A stretch of DNA of 58,212 nucleotides, from the NCBI GenBank assembly GCA_005239435.1, contig SZNP01000012.1, positions 1 through 58,212 on the forward strand, given 5' to 3'. Below, piece after piece: positions 51,992 to 58,212 of this stretch. The translations under genes were made by a program, and so were the position numbers. How positions within the stretch are numbered: the first letter of the stretch is position 1; each line of letters opens with the position of its first letter. The notes beneath the pieces were generated by a model, which saw nothing but the letters and a program-made list of their open reading frames with translations, searched no databases and was not told the origin of the DNA. This DNA comes from Halorussus salinisoli. Lineage in GTDB: Archaea > Halobacteriota > Halobacteria > Halobacteriales > Haladaptataceae.

Positions 51992-52885
51992 ATGTCACGG
52001 ACCTTCGGTTCCGGGAACGAATCTACCGCGGACTGGCCCCCGAAGTTCCACCACGGAATCGGGCCAGCAGTCGCGCTCGTCCTCGCCTTCGCGCTCCTGT
52101 TGGTGCTCTCGAATAGCTTGCGCGCTCGATTGCTCGGCTTCGACACCGGTGGCGTTTCTACCCCGTTGTTCGGAATCGCGTCGTCGACCGTCCAAATCGG
52201 AATCGTACTGTTGGTCCTGCGGTACGAGGGCGTTCGATGCCGTGACGTCGGACTCTCTCCCCGACTCGTCGTCCCAGCAATCGCCGCGGTCGGTGGGTTG
52301 GTGGCCGTCCTCCACGTGGTCGTCGTCGGTCTCGCACTTCTCGCCGGAAACGAGGTCTCGGTCGGTCTCTTCGCCTACCAGCGGTCTTCACCGACGACGT
52401 ATTCCCTCCTCGGACTCGCCGTAAGCAGCGTCAACTACTACCTCTTCGTCGGCCCGGCCGAAGAGTTGGCGTTTCGAGGCTACCTTCAGAACAAACTACT
52501 CGTACTCCTCGATGGTCGAAACGACCGTGTTCGCACGGCGCTCGCGGTGACAACGGCGGCAGTCGTCTTCTCGCTGTTACATCTCCCCGTGATACTTGTC
52601 GTCGGAGGGTTCGAACTACAGGGTATGGTCGGCGCACTCCTGACGAGCGCGCTCTCGGGAATCGCCTTCGGTATCATCTACGAATCGACGCGTAACCTCT
52701 ATCTCGTGGCGTTCCTGCACGGAATCGGCGACTGGTCGCCGCTGTTCGTGGACCCCGGTCCGGACGTGTGGCCCAACTGGGTCGTCGTCTCAGTGAGCTA
52801 CACGCTGCTGGTGCTGTCGTATCGTCAGTGGGCGGTGAGGATGGAGAACTCGAATCGGACCTCAGCCGTCGATGGCCCGGCGTAG
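51992..52885 (+). CDS. CPBP-family intramembrane glutamic endopeptidase
   Basis: 297 residues with about eight membrane segments. The family motifs are present: EELAFRGYLQ (157-166, Glu-Glu...Arg), FSLLHLP (about 193-199) and FLHGIGDW (about 248-255), which together form the Glu/His active site of the CAAX protease and bacteriocin-processing family. The role in archaea is unknown; maturation of membrane or surface proteins is possible. The 3' end overlaps the convergent DsbA-like gene by 24 bases. Confidence 0.82.
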   Translation: MSRTFGSGNESTADWPPKFHHGIGPAVALVLAFALLLVLSNSLRARLLGFDTGGVSTPLFGIASSTVQIGIVLLVLRYEGVRCRDVGLSPRLVVPAIAAVGGLVAVLHVVVVGLALLAGNEVSVGLFAYQRSSPTTYSLLGLAVSSVNYYLFVGPAEELAFRGYLQNKLLVLLDGRNDRVRTALAVTTAAVVFSLLHLPVILVVGGFELQGMVGALLTSALSGIAFGIIYESTRNLYLVAFLHGIGDWSPLFVDPGPDVWPNWVVVSVSYTLLVLSYRQWAVRMENSNRTSAVDGPA

Positions 52886-53719
52886 CTGGCGTTTGGTCGT
52901 CGAGAAGTCCACCGTCGGAGCGGTCACTTCCCCTCCGGCCACGACTCGCGGGACGGTGGAGATACTCAACTCGGTGGCTCGGTCGGTCGTCGCCCGTACT
53001 TTCTCGCGGTGTTTGCCGGTCAGCATGGCGTTCTCGAGGGCGTCGGTGTTGCCGACCTTCGTGGTCTCGGCGAACCGGACGAGTCGGTCGGCCGTGGCCC
53101 ACTCGTACCGCTCGGGTGGCTGGTTGGTGAACACCGACGCGAAGTACTGCCAGTAGCGCTCGGGGGCCGACTGCCAGATTTCGAGGCCAGCGCGCGCGGC
53201 CCGCGGGGCGTCCGCGCCGAGGAACGGCTCCCCGTTCAGGTAACTCAGCGACCGGAACTCGACGGCCACGTCGCCGGGTTTCACGAACTTTTCGACCACT
53301 TCGCCCATCATCTGGACGACGAACTCCTGGGTGTACGGGCACTTCCAGTTACCGTACAGGGTCGCAGTCACGTCGGCGTCCTCGCGGCCGAGTCGAGCGT
53401 AGTCGTACTGGCCGGGGTCGGACGGGACGAGCGACTTCGGAATGCTGACCTTCGGCTTCTCGATGGTGACCCGGCCCAGCGACTCCGACTCGTTGCCCGA
53501 CCCCGCGTCGCCCGGTTCGGAGACGTTCCCGTCCGAGAGGTTCCCGTCCGAGCTATTTTGCCCGCCAGTCGTCGTCGGCGTGGCGTTTGTCGTCGGCGAT
53601 GCTTCGGTCGTCTCCGTATCCGGACCGTTGGCGGTCTCTTGGATGACACTCGCACAACCGGCGATCGACGCGAAGAACGCCGACCCGGCCGCGCCGAGTA
53701 GTTTTCGTCGGTTAGACAC
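52862..53719 (-). CDS. DsbA-like thioredoxin-fold lipoprotein with a single active-site Cys
   Basis: 285 residues from a GTG at 53719 (VSNRRKLLGAAGSAFFAS). The in-frame ATG at 53746 lies inside the promoter box, while the GTG lies 27-28 bases after it. A twin-arginine-like signal with lipobox SIAGC is followed by a Thr/Asn/Ser linker (about 30-85). The thioredoxin domain has ATLYGNWKCPYTQEFVV, a DsbA CxxC motif in which the second Cys is Thr, then a helical insert and a cis-Pro loop (TVPRVVAGG). Such one-Cys proteins can act in thiol exchange or as chaperones rather than full oxidases. The role here is unknown. Confidence 0.75.
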   Translation of the reverse strand: MSNRRKLLGAAGSAFFASIAGCASVIQETANGPDTETTEASPTTNATPTTTGGQNSSDGNLSDGNVSEPGDAGSGNESESLGRVTIEKPKVSIPKSLVPSDPGQYDYARLGREDADVTATLYGNWKCPYTQEFVVQMMGEVVEKFVKPGDVAVEFRSLSYLNGEPFLGADAPRAARAGLEIWQSAPERYWQYFASVFTNQPPERYEWATADRLVRFAETTKVGNTDALENAMLTGKHREKVRATTDRATELSISTVPRVVAGGEVTAPTVDFSTTKRQLRRAIDG

Positions 53720-53745
53720 GATTTCGGCGTCGTTCCGAACGACCA

Positions 53746-53769
53746 TTACTATCGACCGGGTAAGCCGAC
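53746..53769 (-). promoter_or_regulatory. Promoter with shared box, DsbA-like gene
   Basis: In gene orientation CGGCTTACCCGGTCGATAGT followed by AATGG. The ATG at 53746 is part of the box. Confidence 0.55.
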
Positions 53770-54150
53770 ATGGCGGTGTAGAGATGCTCGGACGCTCCCG
53801 GAGACGTGGTTACCAGGCCCGGCGAGCGGCCGTCGCGACTGGTGAGCAGGCCATCTAACCTTCGGGCATACATGTATATTTCTATAGGAAATATAAAAAA
53901 TTGCTAAATGAATAAAAACATTTGTCAGTCTCCCAGCGTAACGCGGAGCCGGCCGGCCCGTACGCGAGTCGACCTATCGACACTCGTGGAGTCGATTTCG
54001 AGTGGCGAATCGCGAAAACGGAATCTGCAGTTACGAGGGTCAAACCGTCCGACAGCGGGGAGATGGATACGACACCCGCAAAAATAAGTGCAACTGTTGC
54101 AACGAACGAACCGCCCGAGGGCGCCGGTGTCGTTATCCGTACGATAACCT

Positions 54151-54176
54151 GTTGCTTATCTGCTTTATAGTAAAGG
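54151..54176 (+). promoter_or_regulatory. Promoter with shared box, glmS transcript
   Basis: TTGCTTATCTGCTTTATAGT followed by AAAGG. The first ATG after it is at 54200, 25 bases on. Confidence 0.55.
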
Positions 54177-54199
54177 ACGAAGCGTCCGACCCGAGTAGT

Positions 54200-54295
54200 A
54201 TGGCCCTCACGATTCGCAGTCAATGTCCAGACGCAGCGCCTCCAACGGAGTACGTATCGAGTAACTCGATTGCGACCGGCGGGCGGGTGATCTGA
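54200..54295 (+). CDS. Possible 31-residue leader peptide before glmS
   Basis: The ATG at 54200 has leaderless spacing from the promoter box, and the TGA (54293-54295) lies two bases before the glmS ATG. The glmS ribosome site GGTGATC overlaps the end of this frame, so its translation could control access to glmS. Coding is not proven. Confidence 0.35.
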   Translation: MALTIRSQCPDAAPPTEYVSSNSIATGGRVI

Positions 54296-54297
54296 AT

Positions 54298-56103
54298 ATG
54301 TGTGGAATCATCGCTCGCGTCGGTGCCGACGACGGCGTCGACCGTCTCCTCGGCGGACTCGAACGCCTCGAATACCGCGGCTACGACTCGGCGGGCATCG
54401 CGGTCGAGAACGGCGCAGGTCTCGCGGTCCAGAAGTGCAGTGGTCAGGTGAACGAACTCAAGGAGTCGGTTCACGACAGCCAGATTTACGGCGGTATCGG
54501 CATCGGCCACACCCGCTGGAGTACCCACGGCCCGCCGACCGACGACAACGCCCATCCCCACACCGACTCGACCGGGGAGGTCGCCGTCGTCCACAACGGC
54601 GTCATCGACAACCACACCGAACTCCGCGAGGAGCTGGAAGCCGAAGGCTACGAGTTCACCAGTGACACCGACACCGAGGTCATCCCGCACCTGTTCGAGC
54701 GCCACCTCGAAGACCATCCGCCCGAAGCGGCGTTCCGCGAGGCGGTCCGCGACCTCGACGGGAGCTACGCCATCGCGGCGATGGTCGAGGGCGTCGACGC
54801 CGTCTTCGCCGCCAGACGCGGGTCGCCGCTGGTCCTCGGCGTGAGCGACGACGAGTACTTCCTCGCCAGCGACGTGCCCGCGTTCCTCGAACACACCGAC
54901 GAGGTGGTCTACTTCGAGGACGACGAAGTCGGCGTCATCCAACCCGACGAGGTCGAACTCTCGACGCTCGACGGCCAATCGATCGAGCGGTCGAGCGAAA
55001 TCGTCTCGTGGGACCCCGAGGAGACCGGCAAGGGCGGATACGACCACTTCATGCGCAAGGAGATCGAGAACCAGCACGTCTCGCTGGCGAATTCGATTCA
55101 GGGTCGGGTCGGGGACCGCGAACCCGACTTGGACGAGTTCCCACCGGGGAGCTTCGAAGACATCGACAGCGTCCAGATCGTCGCCTGTGGCACCTCGTTC
55201 CACGCGGCCAAGTACGGCGCCCAACTGCTCAACAAGGCTGGCGTCCCGGCCCAAACGTTCAGAGCCAGCGAGTACGACGACTCGGTGCCCGTCGACGACG
55301 GGACGCTCGCCATCGCAGTGACCCAGAGCGGCGAGACGGCCGACACGCTCGCGGCGCTCGACCGCGCAAGCGCGGCGGGTGCGCGGACGACCGCGGTCAC
55401 GAACGTCGTGGGTTCGACCGTCGCTCGGGAGGCCGACGACGCGCTGTTCATCCGGGCCGGACCCGAAATCGGCGTCGCGGCGACCAAGACGTTCTCCTCG
55501 CAGGTCGTCACCCTCTCGGTGCTAGCCCACCGTATCTCGGCCGACGTCGCCGGGACAGCCCCGTGGGACGACCCGGCGGCGTTCTACGACGCGCTCGAAC
55601 GTCTCCCCGACCACGTCGAGAGCGTCCTCGACACCGAGGTTGCCGCCGACGTAGCCGACGACTACCTCGGGAGCGACGCCTTCTTCTTCATCGGCCGGGG
55701 ACTGGCCTATCCGGTCGCAATCGAAGGCGCGCTCAAGTTCAAGGAGATCACCTACGAACACGCCGAGGGATTCGCGGCGGGCGAACTCAAGCACGGCCCG
55801 CTGGCGCTGGTCACGCCGCAAACTCCCGTGTTCACCGTCGTGACCGGAGACGAGGACGACAGTACGGTCATCAACGCAGAGGAGGCCCAGACCCGCGGTG
55901 CGCCCATCGTGGCGGTGTCCACCGACGACCACGCCATCACGGACGTGGCCGACGCACACCTCCCGATTCCGGAGACGCACCCGGACCTCGCGGGCCTGCT
56001 GGCCAACGTCCAACTCCAACTCCTTTCGTACCACACCGCCGACCGTCTCGGTCGCGCCATCGACAAGCCGCGCAACCTCGCCAAAAGCGTCACCGTCGAG
56101 TAG
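54298..56103 (+). CDS. glmS: Glutamine-fructose-6-phosphate aminotransferase (isomerising)
   Basis: 601 residues, the normal length. Cys2 in MCGIIARVG is the glutaminase nucleophile, and GIGHTRWSTHGPPTDDNAHP and VVHNGVIDNHTELREEL complete the N-terminal domain. Two SIS sugar-isomerase domains follow (CGTSFHAAKYGAQLL, VTQSGETADTLAAL and GRGLAYPVAIEGALKFKEIT, then HAEGFAAGELKHGPLALV). The enzyme makes glucosamine-6-phosphate from fructose-6-phosphate and Gln, the first step to UDP-GlcNAc. GGTGATC five bases before the ATG matches the archaeal anti-Shine-Dalgarno, rare among genes here. It is followed after seven bases by the AsnB-like gene. Confidence 0.95.
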   Translation: MCGIIARVGADDGVDRLLGGLERLEYRGYDSAGIAVENGAGLAVQKCSGQVNELKESVHDSQIYGGIGIGHTRWSTHGPPTDDNAHPHTDSTGEVAVVHNGVIDNHTELREELEAEGYEFTSDTDTEVIPHLFERHLEDHPPEAAFREAVRDLDGSYAIAAMVEGVDAVFAARRGSPLVLGVSDDEYFLASDVPAFLEHTDEVVYFEDDEVGVIQPDEVELSTLDGQSIERSSEIVSWDPEETGKGGYDHFMRKEIENQHVSLANSIQGRVGDREPDLDEFPPGSFEDIDSVQIVACGTSFHAAKYGAQLLNKAGVPAQTFRASEYDDSVPVDDGTLAIAVTQSGETADTLAALDRASAAGARTTAVTNVVGSTVAREADDALFIRAGPEIGVAATKTFSSQVVTLSVLAHRISADVAGTAPWDDPAAFYDALERLPDHVESVLDTEVAADVADDYLGSDAFFFIGRGLAYPVAIEGALKFKEITYEHAEGFAAGELKHGPLALVTPQTPVFTVVTGDEDDSTVINAEEAQTRGAPIVAVSTDDHAITDVADAHLPIPETHPDLAGLLANVQLQLLSYHTADRLGRAIDKPRNLAKSVTVE

Positions 56104-56110
56104 CCGCGAG

Positions 56111-57814
56111 ATGAACAACGAACTCTTCGGCGTCTTCGGCGACATCGACGCGTTCTCTCGGTTTCGGTCGCCCTCGTCGTTCGACTGCGTGGTCGAGGGT
56201 GACTCGATTACCGTCGGCGTCCGGGACGTGGGATTCGGGATTCCGGGTCGAACGTCCGTCCACGCTGAGGACGACCGACTGTGCGTCCTCTGGGGCGAGA
56301 CGTACCTCTCCGAGGCGACCACGACTCCCGCCGAGCGGATGCTCGAACGCGCCGCCGTGGCCGGCCCCGACGTGTTGGCCGACGTGAACGGTTCCTCGCT
56401 CGTCGCGGTGGACACCGGCGAGACCGCCTACGTCGCCACCGACCCGGCCCGAACCATAGACTGCTTCTACACCGACGCGTCTGGCGTGCGGGTGTTCGGA
56501 ACCGACGCCTTCGAGGTCGGACGCACCGTCACCGACCCGACGGTTCGCCGCGATAGCCTGCTGGAGTTCCTCCACCTCGGCGTCGTGCTGGGCGAGAAGA
56601 CCCTCGTCGACGAACTCCAGCGAACTCCGTTCGACGGTCGACTCCACGCCGACGACACCGCGACGTTCGACCGGTTCGTCTACCAACCGACCGAGTTCGA
56701 TTACGTCGAACAGCTCGCGGTCCGACTCGAACGCGCTCTCGAACGCCGGATGCACCTCCCCGGCCGGAAGGGCCTGCTGTTGAGTGCGGGCTACGACTCG
56801 CGGGCGTTCCTCGCCGGGCCGACCGACGTGGACGACTCCTACACCGTGACCCGCCGAGACGGCCACGAAGCCGAGGTCGCGGCCCGCATCGCCGACCAGT
56901 ACGACAGCGACCACGCCGCCTTCGAGGCCGACGGCGACTACCTGACCACCGACTTCTCGACGGTCCGGTACACGAACGGTATCCGGGAGTCCATCCACGT
57001 CCACCACGCTGCGTACGCCGACCAGATGGACGTGGACACGATGTACCACGGTCTCCTCTTCGACACGTTCCTCCGGGGTCACTTCCTGCCCCGCGACGGC
57101 GTCGAGGTACTCGGCCACACGCTCCCCCGGCCGAGGTTGGCGACCGACTTCGACCCCGCACGGCGACTCGTGGCCGACAAGTTCGGCTTCGTTCCGCTGA
57201 GCGACCACGCCGGGCCGGAGTTCGAGGTACCGGTCGAGAGCCGCGAGTTCGCCCGCGACGCCGTAGACCGAGAACTCGACCGGACCGCCGACCGGTACGA
57301 GTCGCCGCACAACGGCTGTGCGGTCGTCGGCATCGCTAATCAGCCGACGCACTCGTTCCGGACGCATCTGGCGGACCACTTCCTCGAATCGGCCCCCGCG
57401 GCCGACGCCGAACTGCTCGACTGGCATCTCCGGACTCCGCCGGAGCACCGCAACACTCGGACGTTCCGCCGGGCGCTGAAGCGATTGGATTCGGATATCT
57501 TGCGTCACCGGCCGCCGGACCGACCGCACGACTCGGCGGCACTCAACCAGATCGAGCAGTTCGTCCGGGCGCGCACCCCATTCCTCGACGAGTTCGAGAA
57601 CGCGTGGCCGGACCGACGCCGCGAGTACGACCGGGCGGAGTTGGACGCCGAACTGTTCCCGGACCAGCCGGAGCTTCACGACCTCCCGGTCCGGTTGAAG
57701 CTTCGCATCAACGACGCCCGGACGTGGCTCGGGAGATTGGAACGGGATACTGACCCCGAGGCCACCGAGATTCTCTCCCCACCGAGCGAGCGGTTCCGGC
57801 TTCGGTCGGTCTGA
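56111..57814 (+). CDS. Asparagine synthetase-like protein lacking the glutaminase Cys
   Basis: 567 residues from the ATG at 56111 (MNNELFGVFG), seven bases after glmS. The N-terminal 210 residues keep the shape of a class II glutaminase domain, but Cys2 is replaced (MNN...), so glutamine cannot be used in the normal way. The synthetase domain begins near 215 with GLLLSAGYDSRAF (221-233), a PP-loop that binds ATP. In bacterial O-antigen clusters, AsnB-like proteins amidate sugar carboxylates. Here the neighbours make uronic acids, so amide formation on ManNAcA or a related sugar is a reasonable guess. Asparagine synthesis from ammonia is the alternative. Confidence 0.75.
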   Translation: MNNELFGVFGDIDAFSRFRSPSSFDCVVEGDSITVGVRDVGFGIPGRTSVHAEDDRLCVLWGETYLSEATTTPAERMLERAAVAGPDVLADVNGSSLVAVDTGETAYVATDPARTIDCFYTDASGVRVFGTDAFEVGRTVTDPTVRRDSLLEFLHLGVVLGEKTLVDELQRTPFDGRLHADDTATFDRFVYQPTEFDYVEQLAVRLERALERRMHLPGRKGLLLSAGYDSRAFLAGPTDVDDSYTVTRRDGHEAEVAARIADQYDSDHAAFEADGDYLTTDFSTVRYTNGIRESIHVHHAAYADQMDVDTMYHGLLFDTFLRGHFLPRDGVEVLGHTLPRPRLATDFDPARRLVADKFGFVPLSDHAGPEFEVPVESREFARDAVDRELDRTADRYESPHNGCAVVGIANQPTHSFRTHLADHFLESAPAADAELLDWHLRTPPEHRNTRTFRRALKRLDSDILRHRPPDRPHDSAALNQIEQFVRARTPFLDEFENAWPDRRREYDRAELDAELFPDQPELHDLPVRLKLRINDARTWLGRLERDTDPEATEILSPPSERFRLRSV

Positions 57815-57966
57815 AGCGTTTCCCGAGGGGGTAGAGAGAACGGAAAGATAGAGAGTACATTTCGTCTGTTTCTCCTTCCAAAAGGCTGGGTAAGGGTCGA
57901 ACTTGATAACAGACTCGCCGATATTCACCTAGAGAATAGTGGCTGCTCTACGGTAATCACAATAGT

Positions 57967-58212
57967 CTACTCCGTCGTGGTGTCTGCTATCGTCGTCGTT
58001 TCCGTGGTGGCTGTCTCTGTCGTAGTCGTCGAAGTTTCCGTCTCCGTAGTGGTCGTTTCCGTAGTCGTTTCAGCGGTCGTCGTCTCTGCCGTTGTCTCGG
58101 TCTCCGTCGCCGTTTCTGCGGTCGTCTGCGTGGTAGTTTCCGTAGTCGTTTCTGCAGTCGTCGTAGCGGTTTCGGTCGTCGTGTTTTCGGTGGTCGTCTC
58201 TTCCGTCGTCGT
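57967..58212 (-). CDS. 3' end of the flippase gene (Thr/Glu-rich tail)
   Basis: Reading the minus strand from the right edge gives only Thr, Glu, Ala and a few Ser, Gln and Asp residues, ending ...IADTTTE and a TAG stop at 57967-57969. The codon phase at 58212 equals the phase at base 127, so this is the C-terminal end of the frame that starts at 2224. Bases 58086-58212 duplicate bases 1-127. Only 57967-58085 is additional sequence. Confidence 0.8.
   Translation of the reverse strand, partial: TTTEETTTENTTTETATTTAETTTETTTQTTAETATETETTAETTTAETTTETTTTETETSTTTTETATTETTTIADTTTE

Larger units (their letters stand above)
53720..54199. other. Divergent intergenic region before glmS
   Basis: It contains the DsbA-like promoter (53746-53769), an AT-rich stretch (53868-53925) and the glmS promoter box (54151-54176). 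An open minus-strand frame (53882-54223) has no recognisable features. No other gene is supported. Confidence 0.5.

Noticed and set aside
53882..54223. 113-residue minus-strand frame before glmS
   Set aside because: No recognisable domain, it covers the glmS promoter, and the plus strand is equally open.

Overview
The window looks like one complete small circular replicon from a haloarchaeon (class Halobacteria). Bases 1-127 are identical to bases 58086-58212. A flippase reading frame that is open at the left edge continues in the same frame across that overlap to a stop codon at 57967-57969. The implied circle is 58,085 bp. Halophilic archaeal origin is indicated by high GC, very acidic proteins rich in Asp, Glu and Thr, an Orc1/Cdc6 initiator, Tat and lipobox signals, an HTH_10 regulator, HalOD1 and DUF7344-type proteins, and promoters placed for leaderless transcripts.

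Layout on the circle. (1) About 34 kb through the junction to 7 kb is a surface-glycan region: wecB, wecC, a DUF354 protein, a second nucleotide-sugar dehydrogenase, two glycosyltransferases and a GT-C-like membrane protein (41.6-50.5 kb), another GT2 (39.2 kb), glmS and an asparagine-synthetase-like protein (54.3-57.8 kb), the flippase (junction), a GlmU-like enzyme (2.3-3.5 kb), a sulfatase-fold enzyme (4.0-5.3 kb) and glmM (5.7-7.1 kb). (2) About 7-14 kb holds regulators and secreted proteins: a zinc-ribbon-like protein, a membrane HTH protein, a calcium-repeat transmembrane regulator, a His-rich lipoprotein and a duplicated metzincin. (3) About 14-26 kb is the plasmid core: a tyrosine recombinase, the par operon, a large beta-helix/PKD surface protein, dihydrofolate reductase, the replication origin with orc1/cdc6, and small HTH proteins. 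(4) 26.5-31 kb is a MoxR/DUF58/DUF4129 locus. (5) 31-41 kb has a second His-rich lipoprotein, two Tat-exported beta-helix proteins, a DUF1616 protein, a membrane hydrolase, a secreted PKD protein and a rhodanese lipoprotein.

How the genes fit together. GlmS, GlmM and the GlmU-like enzyme would make UDP-GlcNAc from fructose-6-phosphate. WecB and WecC would convert it to UDP-ManNAcA. The second dehydrogenase would supply another uronic acid. Glycosyltransferases and the flippase would assemble and export the glycan, and the AsnB-like and sulfatase-fold proteins may modify it. Many of these transcription units share a promoter layout (CTTA-S-C, a short spacer, then ATARTAA, 25-30 bases before a start codon). 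The same layout precedes one of two paralogous membrane proteins that join extracellular calcium-type repeats to a cytoplasmic winged helix. These paralogues are the best candidates here for an undescribed surface-sensing regulatory system. No rRNA, tRNA, insertion sequence or CRISPR array was seen.
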